The notes beneath the pieces are model-generated. The model was given only the letters and a program-made list of their open reading frames with translations, did not search any database and was not told the DNA's origin. Positions 46,241-54,124 of a stretch of DNA of 64,000 nt are shown here, piece after piece (positions within the stretch are counted from its first letter, which is position 1; every line of letters starts with the position of its first letter). The DNA comes from Rothia similimucilaginosa (lineage in GTDB: Bacteria > Actinomycetota > Actinomycetes > Actinomycetales > Micrococcaceae), in assembly GCF_029850875.1 (NCBI RefSeq), contig NZ_JAOVAM010000009.1, forward strand, positions 1 through 64,000, in the 5' to 3' direction. Made by a program: the position numbers and the translations under genes.

Positions 46241-47551
46241 TTACTTCTGACTGTCGGCGTTGCCCAGAGTCACGGTGATGTCCTGGGTGGAGGAGCCGCG
46301 CTTGATCTTCAGCTTCAGGTCGGAGCCTGCCGCTGCGGCACGTACGGTACCGTTGAGCTCTTCGCTCTTGGTGACAGCATGGCCGTCGGCTTCAATCACG
46401 ACGTCGCCGGATCGCAGACCTGCCTTGGCGGCGGGACTGTTGGATTCTACCGAGACAATTTCAACACCACCGGGGATGAGCTTGGACGAGCCCGAACCGG
46501 TGTCCGCGGGGGTGTTCTTTACGCTTGCGCCCAGGTAGCCGTGAGTTGCTTTACCCTTGGCAATAATCTCGGAGGAGATGCGCTTGGCGTAGTTGGAGGT
46601 AATGGAGAACGCCATACCATCAGCGGTGCCACCGTCCTGACTTGCCTGGCCCTGCGCGTTAATACCGATCAGTTCGCCCTTGAGGTTCACCAGCGGGCCG
46701 CCGGAGTTACCGTGGTTGATGGGCACATCAACCTGAATCATGGGGATGTAGTTCTGGCCCTTCGAGTCAGCAGGCTGCACGCGGTTTGCATTTGAGACTA
46801 CGCCGGCAGTCACCGATTCGCTACGACGATACGGTGCACCGAGGGCAACCACAGCCTCGCCGGAGACCAGCTTGGAGGAGTCGCCCCAGGTGATGGGCTG
46901 CAGATCCAGGCCGGAAGGGTTAATCTTCAAAACCGCCAGGTCAGCTGCAGAGTCCAGGCCCACCACTGTTGCGGTGCGCACGGTGCCATCGCTTAGGCGA
47001 ACCTCAATGATATATGCTTCTCTGGAAGATTCGAGGGTGACCACGTGATGGTTGGTGAGGATGTGGCCGGCCTTATCGAGGACAACACCACTACCTCCGC
47101 CGGAGGCGGAGCCATTTGACGCCATGATGGTCACGGTGGAGGGCAGGACCTTCTTCGCGGTTTCTGCTACGCCTGCCACGGTGGAGGAGTTACTGATATT
47201 GGAGCTGACGGAGCCGCGGGAGGAGGTGCTGGAGGAGCTGTTGTTCGAGGCAGCGATACCGCCTCCGACGCCCGCACCGACACCACCACCGACGAGGGCT
47301 GCGAGTAGGGCTGCAGTGAGCACAACGCCGGCACCGTAACGCTTGTTGTTATAGGTATTCTGGGGTGCAGCCTGTGCCGCGCTAACCTGAGCGGCGGCTT
47401 GGGGGTAGGTGTATCCGGGAGAGGCGTATGCCTGCGGGTATGCGTTCTGGCCTTGCTGGTAGCTTGCCTGTCCGTTCACGTTCTGCATGGGACGGGTTGC
47501 ATCCGTGACGCCGTCATTGCCCCCGTAAAACCATCCGTTGTTTTGAGTCAT
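46241..47551 (-). CDS. HtrA/DegP-type trypsin-like serine protease with PDZ domain
   Basis: This 436-aa protein has a ~65-residue Gln/Tyr/Ala-rich N-terminal cytoplasmic region, one membrane helix (VVLTAALLAALVGGGVGAG), a Ser-rich linker, a protease domain and one PDZ domain. The catalytic triad is His in ILTNHHVVTL, Asp in DSAADLAVLKI and Ser in NHGNSGGPLVNLKGE. The PDZ is AGLRSGDVVIEADGHAV. It is likely membrane-anchored with the protease outside, for quality control of exported proteins. AGGAG lies five bases before the ATG. Confidence 0.93.
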   Translation of the reverse strand: MTQNNGWFYGGNDGVTDATRPMQNVNGQASYQQGQNAYPQAYASPGYTYPQAAAQVSAAQAAPQNTYNNKRYGAGVVLTAALLAALVGGGVGAGVGGGIAASNNSSSSTSSRGSVSSNISNSSTVAGVAETAKKVLPSTVTIMASNGSASGGGSGVVLDKAGHILTNHHVVTLESSREAYIIEVRLSDGTVRTATVVGLDSAADLAVLKINPSGLDLQPITWGDSSKLVSGEAVVALGAPYRRSESVTAGVVSNANRVQPADSKGQNYIPMIQVDVPINHGNSGGPLVNLKGELIGINAQGQASQDGGTADGMAFSITSNYAKRISSEIIAKGKATHGYLGASVKNTPADTGSGSSKLIPGGVEIVSVESNSPAAKAGLRSGDVVIEADGHAVTKSEELNGTVRAAAAGSDLKLKIKRGSSTQDITVTLGNADSQK

Positions 47552-47906
47552 GAGTTCTCCTAGAGTTGAGCGTGTACCTCACCCTGAGCGCACGCTATGT
47601 TTCTACTGTAGAGGGTGTTTTATAGCATTCTGTATCTTTTTGCTGTTAGTAATCGGGGAGTTCGCTGGGAATTTTTCTCGCCCCTTTCATTTGGGGCAGA
47701 TTAGCTGGTCTGAGCTACCCGGCGATTCATTCGGCGGCTAGTTTATTTTGGGGTTTTGTCCGCTACTCACTCTCAGGTTTGTCTTTTAAAGCGCCCAATT
47801 TTTCTTCACGGTTTACACAGCCTGATGCTTCTTGGTACACAGCTTGGTCACAGGGTTGCTCCGTAATGTTTCAGGTGCATAGAGACGAGGACAAAGGAGG
47901 AAACCC
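47552..47906. other. Intergenic region upstream of htrA and of the 55-aa ORF
   Basis: No gene is supported. It holds the promoters of two divergent genes. A 63-residue frame at 47550-47741 lacks a ribosome binding site. Confidence 0.5.
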
Positions 47907-48074
47907 ATGATGATCGGAACCCTGATTTTTTGTGCGATCTTGGCAAGCTCCATCGGTATCGGTGCGGGTATTGTGGCCTGTTGCTCGGGAACGGTGCACC
48001 GCCGTCATCGTGCGGAAAAAACTGCCGAGTTGACGCAGCCACTGGCTACACAGGTGTTGACCACCGGTAGGTAG
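47907..48074 (+). CDS. Small membrane protein, 55 aa
   Basis: This gene was found by eye. AAAGGAGG, close to a perfect Shine-Dalgarno sequence, lies six bases before ATG 47907. The product is MMIGTLIFCAILASSIGIG followed by AGIVACCSG, then a basic HRRHRAEK turn and a polar tail. One membrane helix spans about residues 3-28, with three Cys (residues 9, 25 and 26). It is followed by a terminator at 48204-48250. No family is recognised. Minus-strand frames over this interval are shadows. Confidence 0.6.
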   Translation: MMIGTLIFCAILASSIGIGAGIVACCSGTVHRRHRAEKTAELTQPLATQVLTTGR

Positions 48075-48203
48075 CGCATAGAATTTGATAGTTTCCGGGG
48101 CGGGAGATAAGAGCCCTGCACCGGAAGGGACGAGAATCCCCAGTATGTCCCGAAGGGGCGGTGTGAGGACCTGCCCGGGTACGATAGTGAGTTGAGTGAT
48201 GAT

Positions 48204-48250
48204 CGATGCGGCGTGAACCCTTGCATGAGGGCTTACGCCGCATCGTCTTT
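48204..48250 (+). terminator. Rho-independent terminator after the 55-aa gene
   Basis: CGATGCGGCGT (48204-48214) pairs with ACGCCGCATCG (48235-48245) and TCTTTT follows. It lies 130 bp past the stop, so the transcript has a long 3' tail. Confidence 0.85.
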
Positions 48251-48376
48251 TAACCGTGGTGCGAGCGCAGGAGGCACTGGGCGAAAGCACCCGGTACCCG
48301 GGCTACTTCCCTTTTAGTATGCGGTAAGGCGACGGCGTTGCGGGCACCCAGGATTTAGCTGGGTTATGGTGAAGTT

Positions 48377-50689
48377 ATGAGGATTATTTCTGCTGTTTTC
48401 GCTCTTGTTGGCGCGCTGCCGGTCACATCTGCGGCGGTGGCGTCTTCTGCGGACGGTACAACACGTCTGTACGCGTTGCTTATCTTTGTTCTGATCTACG
48501 CAGCGGTAGCGTTGTTCGCGTCGTTGAGCCCCTCGCGCCGTCGCGCGTGTGAGATTAGACAGCAAGTGTTGCAACAGCAACAGAACCAGTCGATGAATCA
48601 GCAGGTACCGCACCCGCAGGCACCCGATCAGCAGGGGCCTTCACAGCCTGCGCCGCAGCAGGCACAGTCTCAGCAGATTCAGGGCACGGTGAGCTACCCG
48701 ATGCGCTACCAGCCGAAGCAGGCTCAGCCGGGTCATAGTGCTCAGCAGCCGGTGGCGGTGCCATCGCCTCTGGAGCCGATGCAGGTAGGTGGCGCCTCCG
48801 GTTCTTCAGCGCAGAGCCATTCAGCAGAAAGCCAGGTGCAACAGAGCACGCCCCTGAGCACCCTGGCGCAGCCTGAAGAGCGCCCGCAGCAGGAGGTTCC
48901 CCAGCAGGCGCCTGAGAGCAAGCCCTCCGATCGTTTCTCTTTGAGTACCAATCACAAGCTCATTCCCCCGCTAGAGGATGCGCAGCGCAGCCGCTACCCC
49001 ATGGTGCTTTCTGTCAGTACATCAGAGGATGAAGTCTTTGCACTGCCGTCGATTAGCGGTGTACCGGAGCATCTGCTGGTGGGCGCGCAAGAGAATCATG
49101 TTCCGCTGAATCAGCGTCCGCGCTGGCAGCAGGTCGATATTCTAGAGAACTACCTCATGCGTGCGGTCATGAACCTGCAGACGCTGGAGCGTGCGCAGTT
49201 TTCTCCGCTACACAGTTTCAAAGAGACTGCCCAGGCTGACCGTACGGGGCTTGCCGCCGAGCTGGAAGAAACCATCCGGATGTCTCAGCTGAAGCTGAGC
49301 GGGGCGTTAGAGTTCTATACGTCCCTACCTCGTCTGGCGGATGCCCCGAGTTCTTACGCTTTTGCTCGTGATCATGCGCTCTCCCTGAGCGCCGCCGTCA
49401 TTAGCCTGACGGAACAGTGCTTTGAGCGTACCTTCAGTTGGCGTCTGTTGGAGGATACCCTCCCGGACTCTTTGAACGACCGCCTCTACGCGGTGCGTTA
49501 TCTGCGTGAGAGCGCGCAGAAGCTGGCGGCTTCTGTGGAGCTGAGCGATTTTGACCGCGCCATGCAACTTGCCGAGACCTGGAAGAAGACTGTTCGCAAG
49601 GACTCGAATCTCGATGAGGTCAAGGTCTGGAATGAGATGACGGAAGTTGCCTTTGACGTTCTACCCCACTTGCGAGAGCGGGCGTTGAAGGGCGTTCAGT
49701 CTACGTTGGAGTTTAGCGAGCTTTTCTACCGTTCCAGCGAGGACGGTACGCACCGCATGCTCCACCCAGAACAGCTGAGTGAGTTTGAGCTCAAGGGCGT
49801 ACAGTCCACGCTCGAAGAGCACCTGGAAAAGGTGCGTCTTGAGCTTCAGGATGCGGAGTTCTGCGCCGCAGTTTTGAGTCTGCAGGCGCGCTCTATCATT
49901 GAGCTTATCCAGGAGCTTCTGCAGGTTGAGCAGGAAGGCGTTCTGGCGGAGGTTGTAACCGATTTGCGGGCACTTGCTCATTACTCGCCCCACCTTGCCA
50001 AGCAGCCTATCCATACGTTGATGTTCAGGCGCGAACAGTACGCCCCCGATCGGGAGGATCTGCCAACCATTGGCGAGCGCATCCGTTCTCTCTCAAGTGT
50101 CCCCGAGGTTCTGGCGTTCGTTCATTATGAGGGAACGGTGCTTCTACTGGGCGTCTCAGATCCGTATCAGGCGTTTTCCGGGGAGGGTTCCCCCGAGGGT
50201 CTGCTTTCGGAAGAGATGAAGTTATCCTCCATGCCGCTGTCTGTGTTGCGGACCCATTCGCGGCTTCTGCAGCAGGTGCTTCGCCTACAGAATCTGCGTT
50301 TAAAGCTGGCGTGGGTGAGTAGCTGTAGTGGCTACATGTCTTGGCCCCTGGTTGATCGTCATTTCGTTGGTCCCTCTGCCGCTGATGAGGATTTGAAGGA
50401 GCTGACTGAAAATATTGAGGCGCTCGCTGAGCTTCTGGACGCCCGTTCTAACTCCCAGATGTATAAGGGCCGTAGCGTGCCGACTACACCCTTTTTGTGG
50501 TCGCAGATGCGGGAACAGGCAGATTCCAGTTCTAGGTTGCTGAATTATGTGCAGTTCTTAGGCTGGATGTACGCCTTGTCTTCGCGGGTTCAGGTGGTGA
50601 ACGGTGTGGTACAGAGTATCCACGATGTTAGTGCCGCGGAGGTAGTGGAGCATCTGATAAGTAATCTGGAGATTGCGCGGCGGCGCTAA
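48377..50689 (+). CDS. Large membrane-anchored protein of unknown function
   Basis: This 770-aa protein has two N-terminal hydrophobic helices (about residues 4-24 and 30-50), then a Gln/Pro-rich linker (60-190). A ~550-residue, Leu/Glu-rich and mostly helical domain follows. The nonapeptide LKGVQSTLE occurs twice, at residues 437 and 472. No motif of an enzyme is visible. It lies before the TPM-domain gene and pspA on the same strand, each with its own terminator, so they form a neighbourhood rather than an operon. A role in envelope stress is only a guess from context. Confidence 0.65.
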   Translation: MRIISAVFALVGALPVTSAAVASSADGTTRLYALLIFVLIYAAVALFASLSPSRRRACEIRQQVLQQQQNQSMNQQVPHPQAPDQQGPSQPAPQQAQSQQIQGTVSYPMRYQPKQAQPGHSAQQPVAVPSPLEPMQVGGASGSSAQSHSAESQVQQSTPLSTLAQPEERPQQEVPQQAPESKPSDRFSLSTNHKLIPPLEDAQRSRYPMVLSVSTSEDEVFALPSISGVPEHLLVGAQENHVPLNQRPRWQQVDILENYLMRAVMNLQTLERAQFSPLHSFKETAQADRTGLAAELEETIRMSQLKLSGALEFYTSLPRLADAPSSYAFARDHALSLSAAVISLTEQCFERTFSWRLLEDTLPDSLNDRLYAVRYLRESAQKLAASVELSDFDRAMQLAETWKKTVRKDSNLDEVKVWNEMTEVAFDVLPHLRERALKGVQSTLEFSELFYRSSEDGTHRMLHPEQLSEFELKGVQSTLEEHLEKVRLELQDAEFCAAVLSLQARSIIELIQELLQVEQEGVLAEVVTDLRALAHYSPHLAKQPIHTLMFRREQYAPDREDLPTIGERIRSLSSVPEVLAFVHYEGTVLLLGVSDPYQAFSGEGSPEGLLSEEMKLSSMPLSVLRTHSRLLQQVLRLQNLRLKLAWVSSCSGYMSWPLVDRHFVGPSAADEDLKELTENIEALAELLDARSNSQMYKGRSVPTTPFLWSQMREQADSSSRLLNYVQFLGWMYALSSRVQVVNGVVQSIHDVSAAEVVEHLISNLEIARRR

Positions 50690-50707
50690 TTAACTGAATA
50701 GCCGGTG

Positions 50708-50744
50708 AGCCGGGATCTAGCGTGAGGCTAGCCCCCGGCTTTCC
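50708..50744 (+). terminator. Terminator after the 770-aa gene
   Basis: AGCCGGG (50708-50714) pairs with CCCGGCT (50734-50740), with CTAGC/GCTAG inside; TTCCT follows. Confidence 0.7.
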
Positions 50745-50926
50745 TGTATAAATCCTGGGAAGTCGGTAAACGGGTGGCAAATAGCGTCGCAATATTCTCG
50801 TATCTGTGCGTCTGTGTGACTAGGCCACCGCTACACTAATAATGTGACCGGCACTAAGGTGTGCGATGAACAAGCACGCCGTGAAGTGCAGGTCAGTTCG
50901 TACTTCACGATAACGGAGGAAAGACC

Positions 50927-52987
50927 ATGACCGAGCACGCCTTTGCGCGTCAGATTCGTCCCGCACGCCCTCGCCTGCGCACTATCTTGGGTGCCACCGT
51001 GCTGGCGGCTGGTCTTTCTTGTGCCCCGGTGGTTCTGCCGGCTGGTTCTGCATTTTTGAGCACGTCGGCGTTGGCTGTTGCCCCGATGCAGATTACGGGC
51101 ACCACCGTATACGATTCCACGAACTCTTTGGGTGATACCGCTACCCTAAAGTCTAAGATTTCGGCTCTGTCGAAGAAGCACAACGTGGATTTGCACGTGG
51201 TGGTTATCGATAAGTTTGAGAACCCGTCTACTTCTTCAAGCTGGACGAAGGCGCTTGCTACGAAGAACAATTGGGGTTCTGCCGATGTGGTGTTGGTGAT
51301 TGCTACCGAGTCTCGCCAGGCGTATTTCTTGGCGGGTAGCGCCAAGACTCTTTCGAGCGACCAGCAGACGAAGGTGTATCAGAACTACATCAAGCCGAAG
51401 CTGCAGAATAGCGACTATATGGGTGCGGCACTGGCTGCGGTTGAGGGTATCGAGGCTCAGAAGGGAGGTAGCTCTTCTGGCCTGGTGACCGGCGTGCTCG
51501 GTGTGGGCGCGGCGGCAACCGTGGGTGCCGGTGGTTACGCGATGTACCGCCGCCGCAAGAAGAATAACGCGCAGCAGCAGCCTCAGCGTTCCTACGGCAC
51601 GCCTCGCAACTACTCCCCCATTCCGGAGGTTCCATTGGAGGAGCTGCACACTCGTGCCGGTAGCGCCCTGCTCCAGGCTGATACGACGATGAGCCACGCG
51701 AAGCAGGAGCTTGAGTTCGCGCGCGCCCAGTACAACGATCAGCAGGTCACCGAGTTCGCTCAGGAGATTGCGCGTGCTGAGGATCTGATGAGTAGGTCCT
51801 TCCAGCGTCAGCAGCTTCTAACCGATAACATCCCGGATACTGACGCTGAGCAGCGTGCTTGGTTGACTGAGATTATTGATAACTCTCAGGAAGTCACCCG
51901 CATTGCTCAGGAGCAGGACGCTAAGCTGGCTCAGTTGCGCAACCTGGAGCAGGAGGCACCTGCGGCTATTGAGGCTCTGGCTCAGCGCCTACCGCAGCTG
52001 CGTGCCTCGGTGGAAGAGATTGCCGCTCAGTACCGCGCGCTGAAGGAACGTTACCTGCCCAGCGCCCTGGAGCCCATTTCCAAGACTCCTACCCTGTTGG
52101 AGTCGAATATGGTGCTGTGCGCTGCGGAGGTTGAGAAGGCTAAGGCGACCGTTGCTACGGCTCGTTCGGAGGCGGTTGCTCATCTGCGCACCGCCGAGGA
52201 AGCAGCCTCGCAGATTCAGGCGCTGGGTGCGGCCGTGAATACCCGTTCGCATGAGCTAGAGCAGGCTCAGCTGGGTCTGAGCACCGACCTGCTGAGCATT
52301 CAGCGTGACGTGGCTGAGGCGAAGAGCCTCGCGGCTTCTCAGCGTCGCGATGATTTGGGTGCGGTCGCCGCCGGTATGGAGGCGGTACTCAACCAGGTCA
52401 CCCAGAGCGCTTCGACTCGCCCGAATGACCCACTAACTCTGGTGAACCAGTTACATCAGCTCTCCGCTGAGCTGGATAAGGCAATGACGAATATGCGTGC
52501 TACCCGCGAGCGTTCTCGTGCGGCATCGCAGAACCTGGATCGTACAATGCGTTCTGCCTACGCTGCTGTGAACGGTGCGCGTAGCTACATCAATAACCGC
52601 CGTGCTGCGGTGGGCCCGATGACTCTGACTGCTGTTTCTGAGGCGGAGCGTCACCTGGATCAGGCTCAGCGCTTGGCTTCTTCGGATCCGCTGAACGCTA
52701 TGAAGGAAGCCAATATGGCCATCCAGAAGGCAACCGATGCACAGAACCGCGCTCAGAGCGAGGTCGGCAACTACTACAACAACCATGACCGCGGCGGTGG
52801 CTTCGGCGGTGACCTTGCGAAGGGTCTGCTGCTGGGCGCTCTGATGACCGCGATAAACTCCGGCACCAGTAGCTGGGGTAGCAACGGTGGCCACAGCAGT
52901 GACGGTAGTAGCAGCGGAAGCTGGGGCGGTGGCTTCAGTGGAGGCGGCGATTGGGGCAGCGGCGGCGGTGACGGCGGTAGCTTCTAA
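50927..52987 (+). CDS. TPM-domain (Psb32-like) secreted membrane protein
   Basis: This 686-aa protein has an N-terminal signal, then a TPM domain at about residues 55-180: DSTNSLGDTATLKSKISALSKKHNVDLHVVVIDKF, then SADVVLVIATESRQAYFLAGS. A helix at about 185-205 (LVTGVLGVGAAATVGAGGYA) places the rest in the cytoplasm: a ~400-residue coiled-coil-rich part and a Gly/Ser/Trp-rich tail (WGGGFSGGGDWGSGGG). TPM proteins often sit beside PspA, as here. GGAGG seven bases before the ATG. Confidence 0.9.
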   Translation: MTEHAFARQIRPARPRLRTILGATVLAAGLSCAPVVLPAGSAFLSTSALAVAPMQITGTTVYDSTNSLGDTATLKSKISALSKKHNVDLHVVVIDKFENPSTSSSWTKALATKNNWGSADVVLVIATESRQAYFLAGSAKTLSSDQQTKVYQNYIKPKLQNSDYMGAALAAVEGIEAQKGGSSSGLVTGVLGVGAAATVGAGGYAMYRRRKKNNAQQQPQRSYGTPRNYSPIPEVPLEELHTRAGSALLQADTTMSHAKQELEFARAQYNDQQVTEFAQEIARAEDLMSRSFQRQQLLTDNIPDTDAEQRAWLTEIIDNSQEVTRIAQEQDAKLAQLRNLEQEAPAAIEALAQRLPQLRASVEEIAAQYRALKERYLPSALEPISKTPTLLESNMVLCAAEVEKAKATVATARSEAVAHLRTAEEAASQIQALGAAVNTRSHELEQAQLGLSTDLLSIQRDVAEAKSLAASQRRDDLGAVAAGMEAVLNQVTQSASTRPNDPLTLVNQLHQLSAELDKAMTNMRATRERSRAASQNLDRTMRSAYAAVNGARSYINNRRAAVGPMTLTAVSEAERHLDQAQRLASSDPLNAMKEANMAIQKATDAQNRAQSEVGNYYNNHDRGGGFGGDLAKGLLLGALMTAINSGTSSWGSNGGHSSDGSSSGSWGGGFSGGGDWGSGGGDGGSF

Positions 52988-53254
52988 CCGCCTCCATGCT
53001 AACGATCCTGCCGGTCGGTTTCTGCAGATTTTTTCTATACCCTGACTGGCGAGGGTACGTAGCTTACCTCACCGGTTTCTTCCCCAGCCGGAAAACACCT
53101 AAGGTAATTTACTAGAAGTTTAGGTAACAGAAATCAGGCGTGCATCATGTTCACAGCATGCACCCAGAAATCTGCCACATAATTAGCTATACGGGCACGG
53201 CTCACGAGGAGCGTAGTGCTCCCCCCGCAGCCCGTGAACAGAAAGTAGGAGATT

Positions 53255-54019
53255 ATGGCTAAGCAGACCATCTTCGGCCGTATTGCACAGCTCGCTAAGG
53301 CAAACATCAACTCTCTGATTGATGCAGCTGAGGACCCGGAGAAGATGCTGGACCAGATGGTTCGTGACTACACCAACAACATCCGCGAGGCGGAGGCTGC
53401 AGTAGCACAGACCATCGGCAACCTGCGTCTGCTCGAGAAGGATCACGCAGAGGACGTCAAGGCCGCTCAGGAATGGGGCACCAAGGCTCTGGCAGCTTCT
53501 AACAAGGCTGATGAATTCCGCGCAGCTGGCGACGTTGCCAATGCTGACAAGTTCGACAACCTCGCTAAGATCGCTCTGAACAAGCAGTTGCTCGCTGAGA
53601 AGGCTGCACAGGCTGTTGAGCCCCAGCTGGCTTCCCAGACTCAGGTCGTCAACCAGCTCAAGGACGGCCTGGAGAAGATGCGCTCCAAGCTTGAAGAGGT
53701 CAAGTACAAGCGTGATGAGCTTACTGCACGTCAGAAGACTGCAGCAGCTCAGGCTCAGGTGAACGACGCTCTGAAGGCATTCGATGTCCTGGACCCGACC
53801 AGCGAGATGAGCCGCTTCGAAGAGAAGGTTCGCCGCGAAGAGGCACGCGTCATCGGTCAGCAGGAACTGGCAGCTTCCTCCCTGGACGCACAGTTCAACA
53901 CCCTGGACCAGATGGAGCGCGAGACCGAGCTGGACGCTCGCCTGGCCGCTCTGAAGGCTAAGAACGCTCCAGCAGCTCCGGCTCCCCTGGCTGTGGAATC
54001 CCCCACCCAGACTCTCTAA
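53255..54019 (+). CDS. pspA: PspA/IM30-family protein
   Basis: This 254-aa, almost entirely helical protein protects the inner membrane by forming oligomers. It starts FGRIAQLAKANINSLIDAAEDPEKMLDQMVRDYTNNIREAEAAVAQTIGNLRLLEKD, the helix 1-2 pattern of the family. An Ala/Pro-rich tail lies beyond the core. GTAGGAG just before ATG 53255 supports the start. The TPM gene lies upstream, a common pair in actinobacteria. Confidence 0.94.
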   Translation: MAKQTIFGRIAQLAKANINSLIDAAEDPEKMLDQMVRDYTNNIREAEAAVAQTIGNLRLLEKDHAEDVKAAQEWGTKALAASNKADEFRAAGDVANADKFDNLAKIALNKQLLAEKAAQAVEPQLASQTQVVNQLKDGLEKMRSKLEEVKYKRDELTARQKTAAAQAQVNDALKAFDVLDPTSEMSRFEEKVRREEARVIGQQELAASSLDAQFNTLDQMERETELDARLAALKAKNAPAAPAPLAVESPTQTL

Positions 54020-54056
54020 GCCTGGTCTAGCGCATAGCTTCTTAGGCTAAACCTAT

Positions 54057-54103
54057 AAAGATCCGCCCCGCTCCTGAACTCATCAGGAACGGGGCGGATC
54101 TTT
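54057..54103. terminator. Bidirectional terminator between pspA and the hydrolase/SLH gene
   Basis: Arms AAAGATCCGCCCCG (54057-54070) and CGGGGCGGATCTTT (54090-54103), with an inner TCCTGA/TCAGGA pair, form a long stem. Confidence 0.92.
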
Positions 54104-54124
54104 ATGCGTTAAGGGGTGCGAGCT

